A DNA stretch of 64,000 nucleotides from Qipengyuania qiaonensis. GTDB taxonomy: Bacteria; Pseudomonadota; Alphaproteobacteria; Sphingomonadales; Sphingomonadaceae. Position numbers and translations under genes: made by a program. Location of the stretch: positions 1 to 64,000 of the forward strand of contig NZ_JAIGNO010000006.1 in the NCBI RefSeq assembly GCF_019711515.1, written 5' to 3'. The notes below the pieces were generated by a model that saw only the letters and a list, made by a program, of their open reading frames with translations, had not been told where the DNA came from and did not search any database. Below are positions 1-8,109 of this stretch, in pieces; position 1 is the stretch's first letter; each line of letters starts with the position of its first letter.

Positions 1-72
1 TCACCGCGTGAGGCCCGCGGGTTCGGGCACCGTCGACTTTCCGACGCCTCGCGGCGTCCGAAACTCTAAACG

Positions 73-94
73 AAAGCAGTCAGTCTGCTTTTTT
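73..94 (+). terminator. Rho-independent terminator-like hairpin
   Basis: A 7-bp stem (AAAGCAG / CTGCTTT) with a 5-nt loop runs directly into a T-tract on the plus strand. It would end a plus-strand transcript coming from left of the window. No gene is visible between position 1 and 197. A second short stem (GACGCC / GGCGTC) lies at about 42-57. Confidence 0.55.
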
Positions 95-197
95 GGGTGC
101 CATGACGACGAAAGCCGACATTCGGCTAACAAGGCGCAAAGCTGACGCGAGCAATCGACACCAATTTGCAGAGACTGGAGCCGCTCTCCATTGCCGA

Positions 198-425
198 TCA
201 GCCTGATTGCTCCGCCTCAAATGCCCGCTTGCCCTTGCGCCGAAACAGCACCAGCGCCTGCGCACCATCCGGCCCGCGCAGCTTAGCCGCGACGGTGAGA
301 AACGCGCCGTAGAGCGCGGCGCGATCATCGTCGGTCAGTTCGACCAGATCGGCCTTGGCGACCAGGCCGCCCAGCTCGATCAGCTGCCGGGTCCGTTCGC
401 GTCGTTTGACCTGCCATTCGCGCAT
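198..425 (-). CDS. traD: Conjugal transfer protein TraD-like
   Basis: A 75-residue protein starting MREWQVKRRERTRQLIELGG. This matches the small TraD family of Ti-type conjugation systems, which has a basic N-terminus followed by a conserved helix with L-T-D-D-D-R-A-A-L-Y-G and ends near K-R-A-F-E-A-E. TraD is thought to assist DNA processing or coupling, but its exact role is poorly known. The frame stays open upstream to 629, over traC, but the family begins at the chosen ATG (423-425). It follows traC by 22 bp on the same strand, as in the traCDG operon of Ti plasmids. TraG, the coupling ATPase, would be expected further left, outside the window. Confidence 0.75.
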   Translation of the reverse strand: MREWQVKRRERTRQLIELGGLVAKADLVELTDDDRAALYGAFLTVAAKLRGPDGAQALVLFRRKGKRAFEAEQSG

Positions 426-447
426 GTCGGTTCGTGCCTTTGCCGCC

Positions 448-753
448 TCAAGCCGATGGCGCGCCGCCACCTGTCGGAAGAGTGCCTTCCGGCTGCTGGC
501 GAGATCCGCTCCCAGTGTCGCGTGACTTACTCTGAAAGAAAGCTGCGCCGCGCTTGCGCCAGCCCTCCCCGGTCGCCTTGTCAGTGTTGGCAGCCGCGTC
601 GAGCAGCACGCCAGCCAGGACTTCGGCATCGAGCGCGTCGGCTCCGGTTGCCAGGACCAGCGCGCCGAGGTCGCGCACCCGGCGTTCCTTCAATTGCTTG
701 GCCTTGTCGGCCAGGGCCTTCAGTTCCGAATCAAAATCGCGGGGTTTGCGCAT
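448..753 (-). CDS. traC: Conjugal transfer protein TraC-like
   Basis: A 101-residue protein of the TraC/TraD accessory family of sphingomonad and Ti-type transfer regions. An N-terminal charged coiled-coil-like segment (residues 5-30) precedes G-A-L-V-L-A-T-G-A-D-A-L-D and a W-R-K-R-G-A-A-F-F motif. The start at 753 (ATG) is preferred, because an upstream extension to 933 would run across the oriT and has no family resemblance. It is divergent from traA with a 173-bp gap that holds the predicted oriT, exactly the traA-oriT-traC order of Ti plasmids. In that family it is thought to help assemble the relaxosome. The last ~25 residues are low in complexity and likely disordered. Confidence 0.72.
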   Translation of the reverse strand: MRKPRDFDSELKALADKAKQLKERRVRDLGALVLATGADALDAEVLAGVLLDAAANTDKATGEGWRKRGAAFFQSKSRDTGSGSRQQPEGTLPTGGGAPSA

Positions 754-867
754 GGGACATCTCCATATTTGGTGTGATGGAGCCATGATAATCGTGCTTG
801 TAATCCAATGCAGTAGGGTCGCCGGGACAGTGTGATACCGCCTAGTCCCGATCAGGATTTTATCATG

Positions 868-900
868 AGAGGGCGCGCTTATACGTCGTGCCGACGTGGC
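868..900. other. oriT: Predicted origin of transfer (oriT), IncQ/Ti type
   Basis: On the minus strand, positions 881-870 read TAAGCGCGCCCT, one mismatch from the IncQ/Ti-type nic-region core TAAGTGCGCCCT as I recall it. Next to it is a perfect inverted repeat ACGTCG-tgc-CGACGT (883-897). The site lies in the divergent traC-traA gap, the usual oriT position in Ti-type systems. A relaxase of the matching MobA/TraA family is encoded 27 bp away. Confidence 0.75.
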
Positions 901-926
901 GTTTGCGGTGTAACTGGATTGCCGAA

Positions 927-3812
927 ATGGCAATCTTTCACTTCAGCGCAAAGGTCATCGGAAGGTCGAGCGGACGCAGTGCCGTTGCGGCAGCGGCCTA
1001 TCGTGCGGGCGAGCAGCTGCACGACGAACGGATTGACAGAACCCATGATTTCACCAACAAGGCGGGCGTCCTTCATTCCGAAGTGATGCTGCCCAAAGGC
1101 GCACCTGAAGCCTTCGCCGATCGCGCCACGCTGTGGAACGCGGTCGAAGCCGCCGAGAAGCGCAAGGATGCCCAGCTCGCCCGCGAGGTCGAGTTCGCTC
1201 TGCCGCGCGAGATGTCGAAGAAAAACAACATCAGGCTGGCGCGCGAGTTTGTGAAGGCCGAGTTCGTCGAGAAAGGCATGATCGCCGATCTCAATGTCCA
1301 TTGGGATATTGGCGAGGACGGCAAGGCCAAGCCCCATGCGCATGTCATGCTGACCATGCGCGAGGTTACGAAAGACGGCTTTGGCGCGAAGGTGCGCGAC
1401 TGGAACAGGACCGCGCTGATCGAGCAATGGCGCGAACGCTGGGCCGATCATGTCAACCGCGCGCTGGCGGAACGCGACATCGATGCGCGGATCGATCATC
1501 GCAGCCTGGAAGCGCAGGGGATTGCGCTGGAACCACAGGACAAGATCGGTCCTGCTGCATCGCGCATCGGCGGGCGCGGACTGGAAGCCGAGCGGATCGA
1601 GGAGCACCGCGCCATTGCCCAGCGCAATGGCGAGCGGATCATCGCCAATCCGGAGCTGGCGCTCGAGGCGATTACGCACCAGCAGGCGACCTTCACCAAG
1701 CGCGATCTTGCTGCCTTCGTTCACCGACACAGCGACGGGAAGGAGCAGTTTGACGCTGCCTTCAACGCGGTGCGCGCATCACCCGATTTAATCTCCTTGG
1801 GCAAAGATGGACGCGGGCAGGACCGCTTCACTTCGCGGGCAATGATCGAGACCGAACAGCGGCTGAATCGCGCCGCCGATGCAATTGCCGCGCGCACCAA
1901 ACACAGCGTCAATGATGTCCAGCGAAACGCCGCATTCGCCAGCGCGGCGAAACGCGGCCTGGTCCTGTCCGGCGAACAGAAATCCGCCTTCGAGCATGTG
2001 ACCAAGAGCAGGGGACTTACTGTAGTCGTCGGCTATGCCGGGACCGGCAAAAGCGCGATGCTCGGCGTTGCACGCGAGGCATGGGAAAGCGCGGGCTACA
2101 CTGTGCGCGGCGCAGCCCTGTCCGGGATTGCTGCCGAGGGGCTGGAGAACGGCTCCGGCATCGCGTCACGCACCATTGCCAGCCTTGAACACCAATGGGG
2201 CAAGGGACGCGAGCATCTCACTGCCAGGGATGTGCTGGTCATCGACGAGGCGGGCATGGTTGGCACGCGCCAGATGGAGCGCGTGATGTCCCATGCCGCC
2301 AAGGCCGGTGCGAAGCTTGTCCTGGTTGGCGACCAGCAGCAGCTCCAGGCCATCGAGGCGGGCGCGGCGTTCCGGGCGATCCAAGAGCGCCACGGCGGTG
2401 TCGAAATCACCGAGGTTCGCCGCCAGCTTTCCGCATGGCAACAGGACGCGACCAGGCAGCTCGCCACAGGCCGAACCGACGATGCGATCCGCACTTACGA
2501 AGAACGCGGCATGGTCCATGCCGCCGACACACGCGAGGCTGCGCGCGCCGCCCTGATCGAGCGGTGGGAGCAGGAGCGGCAAGGAAGCTTTGGCGACAGT
2601 CAGATCATCCTCACTCACACCAATGACGAAGTCCGCGAGCTGAACCAGATGGCGCGCGAGAAGATGCGCGACGCTGGCGCGCTAGGTGGCGAAGCCACTA
2701 TCAAGGCGGCACGCGGCGAGCGGCAATTTGCATCGGGCGACCGCATCATTTTCCTGCGCAACGAGCGCGGGCTAGGGGTGAAGAACGGGACACTCGGCAC
2801 GGTCGCGATGGCCAGCGCGCAAAGCATGGCGGTGCGCACCGACGATGGCCGCGAAGTCGCGTTCGAGACCAAGGATTATGCCCACATCGATCATGGCTAC
2901 GCCGCCACGATCCACAAGGCGCAAGGCATGACGGTGGATCGAACGCATGTGCTCGCCACGCCGGGCATGGACAGCCATTCCGCCTATGTTGCCATGTCGC
3001 GCCACCGCGAGCGGCTGGCGCTTCATTATGGGCGCGACGACTTTGCCGACCAGTCGAAGCTGGTTCGCACGCTGAGCCGCGAGCGCAGGAAGGATATGGC
3101 GGGCGACTACCAGCCCGAACAGGCTTTCGCCGAACTTCGCGGCATCAGCTTCCGCGAGCGGATCATCGAGATGGTTCGGCAGGTGCCGGAACGCGCCAAA
3201 TCCATCTTCGGGAACTTCCGTCCGCAGGCCCGCCAGCTTGAGCCGATGCCAGTGCAGGCGAACACTCAGAACGAGCAGCGTCGTGCGATCGAACGCTACG
3301 CCCGCGCGCTTGGCGATATCGGCACCATGCAGGCCCAGGGCCTGCCCGTCCTACCGCACCAGAATGCCGCGCTGGAGAAGGCCGAAAAGGCGCTCGACGC
3401 GATCCGCCCCCATGCCGCCACCGACCTTGCCAAGGCGATGGAGCGGCGTCCTGAGCTGATTGCAGAGGCCGCTGGCGGGCGCAGCCAAGAAGCCATGCGT
3501 GCCATGAGCCAAGAGGCCGCCGTGCGCACCGATCCGGCGCTGCGCTCCGAGCGCTTTGTCAGTGACTGGCAGGGCCTCAGCACGGCGCGCAAGCAGCTTG
3601 AACAGCAGGGCGACCGTGCGGGCGCCGCCCGCGTGTCAGCCAAGCTGACCGAGCTGGCAAAAGGGCTTGAACGCGATCCGCAGGTCGAAGGCCTGCTACG
3701 CGGCAAGACGCGCGAACTCGGCATCGATCCGAATCCCGAACGCAGTATCGCCAATGAACTCACCGCAACCCTGACCCGCGAGCGCACCCGCGCTTTCGAC
3801 ATGGGCATTTAG
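927..3812 (+). CDS. traA: Ti-type conjugative relaxase/helicase TraA
   Basis: A 961-residue relaxase of the MobA/MobL-TraA family that should nick oriT and unwind the transferred strand. The N-terminal relaxase domain (about 1-210) starts MAIFHFSAKVIGRS and has a candidate catalytic Tyr in AAAYRAGE (about residue 25). Its HUH metal-binding motif is in KPHAHVML (about 133-140). A superfamily I helicase follows with Walker A GYAGTGKSAML (about 369), Walker B VLVIDEAG (about 436) and the late motif HKAQGMTVDR. The C-terminal ~250 residues are helical and charged. The start is ATG 927, because the frame upstream of it runs over the oriT and lacks family similarity. Full length for sphingomonad homologues, though a little shorter than the ~1100 residues of Agrobacterium TraA. 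DUF6118 follows 10 bp later. Confidence 0.93.
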   Translation: MAIFHFSAKVIGRSSGRSAVAAAAYRAGEQLHDERIDRTHDFTNKAGVLHSEVMLPKGAPEAFADRATLWNAVEAAEKRKDAQLAREVEFALPREMSKKNNIRLAREFVKAEFVEKGMIADLNVHWDIGEDGKAKPHAHVMLTMREVTKDGFGAKVRDWNRTALIEQWRERWADHVNRALAERDIDARIDHRSLEAQGIALEPQDKIGPAASRIGGRGLEAERIEEHRAIAQRNGERIIANPELALEAITHQQATFTKRDLAAFVHRHSDGKEQFDAAFNAVRASPDLISLGKDGRGQDRFTSRAMIETEQRLNRAADAIAARTKHSVNDVQRNAAFASAAKRGLVLSGEQKSAFEHVTKSRGLTVVVGYAGTGKSAMLGVAREAWESAGYTVRGAALSGIAAEGLENGSGIASRTIASLEHQWGKGREHLTARDVLVIDEAGMVGTRQMERVMSHAAKAGAKLVLVGDQQQLQAIEAGAAFRAIQERHGGVEITEVRRQLSAWQQDATRQLATGRTDDAIRTYEERGMVHAADTREAARAALIERWEQERQGSFGDSQIILTHTNDEVRELNQMAREKMRDAGALGGEATIKAARGERQFASGDRIIFLRNERGLGVKNGTLGTVAMASAQSMAVRTDDGREVAFETKDYAHIDHGYAATIHKAQGMTVDRTHVLATPGMDSHSAYVAMSRHRERLALHYGRDDFADQSKLVRTLSRERRKDMAGDYQPEQAFAELRGISFRERIIEMVRQVPERAKSIFGNFRPQARQLEPMPVQANTQNEQRRAIERYARALGDIGTMQAQGLPVLPHQNAALEKAEKALDAIRPHAATDLAKAMERRPELIAEAAGGRSQEAMRAMSQEAAVRTDPALRSERFVSDWQGLSTARKQLEQQGDRAGAARVSAKLTELAKGLERDPQVEGLLRGKTRELGIDPNPERSIANELTATLTRERTRAFDMGI

Positions 3813-3822
3813 GAGAACCGAC

Positions 3823-4581
3823 ATGGAAGACGACCACATCGAAGAAGTGCAACTGGACCTCGATGTCGAGGAACCGCCCGCCCCGGAGCCAGAACCGGAA
3901 GGCGTGACAGAAACCGATCCGGCAACAGAAGCCTTCGCTCGCCTCGAAGGCGAAATGGCGATGGTACGCCATACGGTCCAGAACATGGCCAGGGAGCGAG
4001 CCGACATCGTGATCCCGGATTACACGACTACGCTCGGCCAGATGGCCGATCAGTTGGCGCAAGTCTCGAAGACGTTGAGCACAATCGGCAGCAAGCCTGC
4101 CATTGAGCTGACGCCGGAAGACATCGCGGTTCAGATCAAGCGCGCCTCGCTCGACATTCTACGCGACGCCAGCGACCTGTTCCGGCAAGGCCGCTGGGAC
4201 TTCGACAGCGCCACCGCGCAGCTCAATGCGATGGTGGGACGTGTCCGCGCCGAGGCCGAGCAAGAGCGCCAGACCTGGCGCTTTGCGAGCGTGGGGCTCG
4301 TTGCTGGTATCCTGCTATGGTCGATCCTTCCCGGCACCATCGCCCGCGCCTTGCCCGAAAGCTGGCACTGGCCAGAATGGATGGCGGTCAAGGCCATGGG
4401 CGAGCCGACTATCGTGGAGACCGGAATACGATTGATCCGATCGCAAAATCCTGCGGCGTGGGAGGAATTGGCTGCGGCGCAGCGCATCCTCAGCGCAAAC
4501 CGCGAAACCATCGACCATTGCAAAGAACGGGTGCGGAAACTGCAAAGACGTGCCAGTTGTACAATACAAGTGTCACCTTGA
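3823..4581 (+). CDS. DUF6118 family membrane protein
   Basis: A 252-residue protein of the DUF6118 family, usually found just after traA in sphingomonad transfer regions. A strong ribosome site (AGGAG) precedes the ATG. The first 35 residues are acidic and proline-rich, then helical or coiled-coil sequence (about 40-140) follows. One hydrophobic segment lies near residues 155-180 (VGLVAGILLWSILP), followed by a basic C-terminus rich in Arg and Cys. This suggests an inner-membrane protein with a long cytoplasmic N-terminal domain. It is separated from traA by 10 bp and so is probably cotranscribed. The function is unknown; a part in mating or relaxosome docking is inferred from position only. 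Confidence 0.82.
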   Translation: MEDDHIEEVQLDLDVEEPPAPEPEPEGVTETDPATEAFARLEGEMAMVRHTVQNMARERADIVIPDYTTTLGQMADQLAQVSKTLSTIGSKPAIELTPEDIAVQIKRASLDILRDASDLFRQGRWDFDSATAQLNAMVGRVRAEAEQERQTWRFASVGLVAGILLWSILPGTIARALPESWHWPEWMAVKAMGEPTIVETGIRLIRSQNPAAWEELAAAQRILSANRETIDHCKERVRKLQRRASCTIQVSP

Positions 4582-4722
4582 AAAAGGGAAAGCAGTCCAT
4601 TTCAGTTGGGCACCGAGTCAAGTCAGCGCTCCATCATAGTGCAACTCGGTAGGCTTCGTGCACTGTCACACGTTCGAAGCAGATAGGCGGAAACGCCAGA
4701 AGGCAGAACCTGATAGCTTGGA

Positions 4723-4760
4723 CAAAAAAGACCCCCGCTCCCGTTGAGGAGCGGAGGTCC
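4723..4760 (-). terminator. Rho-independent terminator
   Basis: On the minus strand, a GC-rich stem (ACCTCCGCTCC pairing with GGAGCGGGGGT, about 11 bp, loop about 6 nt) is followed by TTTTTT. It lies about 85 bp beyond the stop of the minus-strand DUF2384 gene and so should end that transcript. The rest of 4582-4843 shows no gene. Confidence 0.75.
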
Positions 4761-4843
4761 TGAAGTCGAGGTTGGCACCGCAAAAGCGCGATGCGTCCCT
4801 TCGGGTCGCCTGGTTGCAGGTCTTGCTGCATTCTGCTGCGTGA

Positions 4844-5089
4844 CTACTCCTTGATAGGAACAGCTTTTGGATACTGGATTTCAGCGAGCGCGCCTTCGAC
4901 AAGGGCGCGCCCCGCTTCGCTTTCGATGACGAGGTCGATCGGCCGTCCCCCCAATTCGTCATGTGGCGCGTTCATGAAGGAAATCGCAGCCTCTCGCCCA
5001 AGAACAAGCATTGCCAATCGCGTGGCGTCGCCCTGACGGCGCGCGGCGGCAGGCGTGAGGCGCACCGCCGATTTGCGCACCGACCTCAA
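4844..5089 (-). CDS. Xre/MbcA/ParS-type antitoxin toxin-binding domain protein (DUF2384), orphan
   Basis: An 81-residue protein made almost only of the DUF2384 (MbcA/ParS/Xre toxin-binding) fold. It shows A-M-L-V-L-G-R-E-A-A-I-S-F-M-N, then P-H-D-E-L-G-G-R-P-I-D-L and a closing helix with E-A-G-R-A-L-V-E-G-A-L. In this family such a domain neutralises a RES-domain toxin. No ATG exists for the whole frame. The best start is TTG at 5087-5089; the frame is open to 5131. The usual N-terminal helix-turn-helix half (about 50-60 residues) is missing, so this may be a truncated or minimal antitoxin. No RES toxin gene lies next to it. A strong terminator follows its stop. Confidence 0.6.
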   Translation of the reverse strand: MRSVRKSAVRLTPAAARRQGDATRLAMLVLGREAAISFMNAPHDELGGRPIDLVIESEAGRALVEGALAEIQYPKAVPIKE

Positions 5090-5373
5090 AAGACGGCTTT
5101 CGCTATGTGTCCGGATGGGGCGTATTGGAATTCACGTCAGTCTCCTCGTCCAAAGCGGGAGCCCAACGTGTCTCTCAGTCGCAGGACGCCAAGTGGTACT
5201 GATTGCGATGCGGCTACACCTAGCAGCTTGGCGCGATCATGTCTTGCAAATAAATTCCTTGTGTCATTCCAGGTGCCGCCGCCAATTGCTTATGGATCGA
5301 TAGGCCCGAGTATGCGTTAGATAAATTGTCGTTCCAGAGTGCGGAGGGACTGTCCCGAGAGGATTACGTCCCA

Positions 5374-5739
5374 ATGCCGGTTTCCCCCGCGACGGTCCTT
5401 GTCGTCGAAGACGAATTTCTCATTCGAATGGACGTCGTCGATCAATTACAGACAGAGGGTTTTCAGACGCTCGAAGCCGGGACAGGTCAGGAAGCGCTTC
5501 ATGCAATGGAGGGCGACGGGCAGGTCGATATCGTCTTCACGGATGTAGACATGCCCGGCAATGTCAACGGTATCGTTCTTGCCCATGAGGTGCAGGAGAA
5601 ATGGCCATCGGTCGGCATTATCGTGACTTCGGGACAGGCCGTTATCAGTTTAGACGCTCTGCCTTGCGGAGCCTGTTTCTTTGCGAAACCCTATAAGATG
5701 AAAGCTATTTTCGCGACCATTAAAGAGCTACTCGCTTAG
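5374..5739 (+). CDS. Single-domain response regulator (receiver only)
   Basis: A 121-residue CheY-like receiver. Acidic residues occur in VVEDEF, the phosphoacceptor Asp in FTDVDMPG, a Ser in VTSGQ and the conserved Lys in FAKPYK. There is no output domain, so it likely acts by protein contact or in a phosphorelay. The start chosen is ATG 5374, with AGAGGA about 10 bp upstream; an in-frame TTG at 5326 would add 16 unlikely residues. It is convergent with the PAS histidine kinase, their 3' ends overlapping by 12 bp, which makes that kinase the obvious partner. The gap 5090-5373 to the left holds no clear gene, only promoters for the two divergent genes. Confidence 0.87.
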   Translation: MPVSPATVLVVEDEFLIRMDVVDQLQTEGFQTLEAGTGQEALHAMEGDGQVDIVFTDVDMPGNVNGIVLAHEVQEKWPSVGIIVTSGQAVISLDALPCGACFFAKPYKMKAIFATIKELLA

Positions 5740-6795
5740 CGTAGCGTTCGCGGGAAGCTTGAAACGAAAAGTGGTTTCGCCATCGACGGATTGGACATCG
5801 AGCCGACCACCGTGAGCTCGAGCGATCTGGTCACAGATAAACAATCCGAGACCGAGACCTTCCTGCGAGGGCGACGCCTGCTCGCGAACGAAGGGTTCGA
5901 ATAGATTCTCGATCACTGCATCGGTCATCGTCTCGCCGCGATTTCGTACGGAAATCGTAAGTGCTTCACGATCGCTTTGCGCATCCAGCTCCACCATCCC
6001 GCCTTCTTCTCCATGAACGACTGCGTTGGCGACGAGGTTCGAGCAAAGCTGGCAAATGCGGCCCACGTCGCAGGCGATGTCCTGACTCAGATCGACCCGC
6101 GCGGCAATATTAAGGCGCGGATGAACGGCCCGAATTTCCTCCACAGTCGCTTCCAGCGCCGGTGCAAGATCCGAACCGTCCGAAATTTCCAGCGACAATC
6201 CACTGCCCAACCGCGTGCGGGCAAAGTCCATGAGGTCTTCGATCAGGCCGGACATGCGGTCTATGGTGCGTTGGCTTGCATCGATCACATCTTGGCCGCG
6301 CTCGGTCAGCGCTGGTTCCTTGGAAAGTAACCGGAAGCCAGCTAGAAGCGACGCTAGCGGGTTGCGCAGATCGTGGCCCAGGACCGCGATAAACTGCTCG
6401 CGAAGTCGGGCCTCTTCCTTGCTGTCCGCCAATGCGGTTTTGTTTTCTACATTCTGCGTGATGTCGCGCGCACTACAATAGAACTTCCCGCCCTCCGGAA
6501 CGCAATTCCAGGAAAGCCAGCGAAAGCCCCCGTCCTTGTGACGGTAGCGGTTGACGAATTGGAGGATTGGCTTGCCTCGCTGAATGTCGGCAAAGGCTTC
6601 TTGCGTTCGGGCGATATCTTCGGGATGAATAAAATCGAAAAAGGGCCGGCTTTCGATTTCCTGCGCCGTCCACCCAAGCGTCGCGAACCACGCCGGATTG
6701 GTTGCTTCGAACAAAGCGTTGGCGCCAAGTACGCCGAGCATATCCGGCGTTACCTTCCAGGTCAGTCCATACCGTTCCTGCGTATCATTGCCCAT
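5728..6795 (-). CDS. PAS-domain sensor histidine kinase
   Basis: A 355-residue cytoplasmic-looking kinase with no membrane segment. A PAS fold (about 10-125) shows W-F-A-T-L-G-W-T and the PAC tail D-G-G-F-R-W-L-S-W. A HisKA dimerisation domain has its phospho-His in VLGHDLRNPL (about 145). A HATPase_c domain follows with the N-box near LCSNLVANAVVHG and the G-box GLGLGLFI. The ATG at 6795 is better than the TTG at 6798 directly upstream. The kinase probably senses a soluble or bound ligand through PAS and passes phosphate to the receiver protein encoded convergently. The 145 bp upstream (6799-6943) hold no other gene. Confidence 0.88.
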   Translation of the reverse strand: MGNDTQERYGLTWKVTPDMLGVLGANALFEATNPAWFATLGWTAQEIESRPFFDFIHPEDIARTQEAFADIQRGKPILQFVNRYRHKDGGFRWLSWNCVPEGGKFYCSARDITQNVENKTALADSKEEARLREQFIAVLGHDLRNPLASLLAGFRLLSKEPALTERGQDVIDASQRTIDRMSGLIEDLMDFARTRLGSGLSLEISDGSDLAPALEATVEEIRAVHPRLNIAARVDLSQDIACDVGRICQLCSNLVANAVVHGEEGGMVELDAQSDREALTISVRNRGETMTDAVIENLFEPFVREQASPSQEGLGLGLFICDQIARAHGGRLDVQSVDGETTFRFKLPANATLSE

Positions 6796-6943
6796 CAACC
6801 GTCTCGCTCAATAGACACACAAGGTCAGGCTTCCCTCAAAACCCCGCGGTTCGATCGCTTGATCTTTCTGGATAGGAGTCAGGATCAGGCTGGGCACATC
6901 AAGGTAGTTCTAGCGCTGTGCGGAGGGCATCGAAAAATGTCAT

Positions 6944-7150
6944 CTATAATGGCCAGCCGTGAGGCTTCGCTTCTTTCTCTCGCCTTGCTTTCTCCCGATC
7001 GGCCTCGACCTTCCGGGCGTGATCGGCCAATTGCAACCATATAGCCTCCGAGCGCAAGGCCCGCAGACGAACGTTTTCCAACGTAGCTTCAGCGGCCTCA
7101 GCTTTGGCTTCAACCGCGCGAGCAGCGTAGAATTTGTAGCCTTGGCTCAT
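6944..7150 (-). CDS. Small hypothetical protein, sphingomonad type
   Basis: A 68-residue, highly charged, helical protein (MSQGYKFYAARAVEAKAEAA at the start, then E-N-V-R-L-R-A-L-R-S-E-A-I-W). It is rich in Ala, Glu, Lys and Arg, with no Cys, no membrane segment and likely coiled-coil structure. I recall similar short proteins in many sphingomonads, but their function is unknown to me. The ATG at 7150 is the only good start. Confidence 0.6.
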   Translation of the reverse strand: MSQGYKFYAARAVEAKAEAAEATLENVRLRALRSEAIWLQLADHARKVEADREKARREKEAKPHGWPL

Positions 7151-7227
7151 TCAATCCTCCGAGGGATTTGTCTATGCCGCGCGCCGCGGTGGGATCTGTA
7201 ACCACGGCGCGCGACTGCGTCGTTGGA

Positions 7228-7437
7228 TTAGTCGGCGGCGCTGAGATTGACTGCGCTCGCCTTACCGTTACGCCCGGTTTCCACGTCGTAATTGAGGCGC
7301 TGTTCCTTTTCGAGCGTCGTCATACCCGCTGCCTGGACGGCAGAAATATGCACGAAGCTGTCGGCGGAGCCATCATCTGGCTGGATGAAGCCATAGCCCT
7401 TATCGCCATTGAAAAATTTTACCGTACCGATAGTCAT
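7228..7437 (-). CDS. Cold-shock protein, CspA family
   Basis: A 69-residue single cold-shock domain, the normal size of CspA-type RNA chaperones. RNP1 (K-G-Y-G-F-I) and RNP2-like (F-V-H-I-S) motifs are intact. It starts MTIGTVKFFNGDKGYGFIQP; ATG 7437 has GGAAG about 8 bp upstream, so a TTG at 7452 is rejected. It should bind single-stranded RNA or DNA and melt RNA structure. The mRNA leader holds a perfect 9-bp hairpin about 30 bp before the start. It is one of three cold-shock-domain genes within 3.4 kb. Confidence 0.92.
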   Translation of the reverse strand: MTIGTVKFFNGDKGYGFIQPDDGSADSFVHISAVQAAGMTTLEKEQRLNYDVETGRNGKASAVNLSAAD

Positions 7438-7465
7438 TTCGCTTCCTTTCAAGAAACGGATTGGG

Positions 7466-7489
7466 CCGGCCCGCGAAATTGCGGGCCGG
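7466..7489 (-). promoter_or_regulatory. Leader hairpin upstream of cold-shock gene
   Basis: A perfect 9-bp stem (CCGGCCCGC / GCGGGCCGG) with loop GAAATT or AATTTC lies about 30 bp before the cold-shock gene start. No T-tract follows it on the minus strand, so it is more likely a leader structure than a terminator. A role in temperature-dependent translation is an inference. Confidence 0.5.
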
Positions 7490-7629
7490 GTTCGTGCGTC
7501 AAGTCGTCAATTGAAAGGAGGTCGTCGTCTTGAAGGCACGAAAAGCGGAATGATCCGATTTCCGTGCCAATCGTCGATACCCGTCGAAATTCAACGAGAG
7601 CAGAGTCCATATTGCACGTCTCCGTGCAA

Positions 7630-7854
7630 CTAGATAGTCGGTTCGGGCCTTGTCCGTGAAACGGTGGCAGCTGTGAATTGCGCCTTGCTCCATGCACAGG
7701 CCGCCGCCGCACCCAAGCCGTGCTGAAAGTCGCTTATCCGCCCGGCTATTCGGGAGGCATTTGCCAGTGTTGCGAGCCGGTCGTCATCGTTTGCGGCAAC
7801 ATCGGCACTCATAAGCGCGCGTTGGTGCGCGGCATATTCGAGGTTCAAGTCCAT
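7630..7854 (-). CDS. Small hypothetical protein
   Basis: A 74-residue protein beginning MDLNLEYAAHQRALMSADVA, with A-S-R-I-A-G-R-I-S-D-F-Q-H-G-L-G-A-A-A-A-C-A-W in the middle. It looks like a helical soluble protein of a type I have seen in sphingomonad genomes, with no named function. The start at 7854 is chosen over 7890 because the added residues (M-P-R-H-S-R-L-R-R-R-T-D) look like leader sequence. It lies between the cold-shock gene and infA, all on the minus strand. Confidence 0.55.
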   Translation of the reverse strand: MDLNLEYAAHQRALMSADVAANDDDRLATLANASRIAGRISDFQHGLGAAAACAWSKAQFTAATVSRTRPEPTI

Positions 7855-7911
7855 GTCAGTTCTCCGGCGTAGGCGGGAATGCCGGGGCATGGCCGCTGGG
7901 TGAATTACGTG

Positions 7912-8064
7912 TCAGTCGACCATGGTCGCGACCAAGCGTCGCAATTCGAGGGTCGGGATCATGGCGGCAATCGGCAGATTTCCGTTTCTCGCCAGCGAGT
8001 GTGATGCGCCATAGCGCGGCGATAGTATGTCACGCGGCGTCGCGCGTGCAGTGCTGTTGTTCAT
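7912..8064 (-). CDS. Possible 50-residue small protein
   Basis: A short frame of 50 codons, ATG at 8062-8064 to TGA at 7912-7914. Its product has the conserved-looking stretches P-R-Y-G-A-S-H-S-L-A-R-N-G-N-L-P-I and A-A-M-I-P-T-L-E-L-R-R-L-V. I recall similar tails in small sphingomonad proteins, so it may be real. It fits the gap between its minus-strand neighbours. The ribosome site (GGATAC) is weak. Confidence 0.42.
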   Translation of the reverse strand: MNNSTARATPRDILSPRYGASHSLARNGNLPIAAMIPTLELRRLVATMVD

Positions 8065-8109
8065 TTGTCTTGTATCCGGCAGGTCCATCCTGCCGCCTTT
8101 GTAAAAGTG

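Noticed and set aside
426..629. Upstream in-frame extension of traD over traC
   Set aside because: It overlaps the well-matching TraC-like frame and has no family resemblance; the TraD family begins at the ATG at 425.
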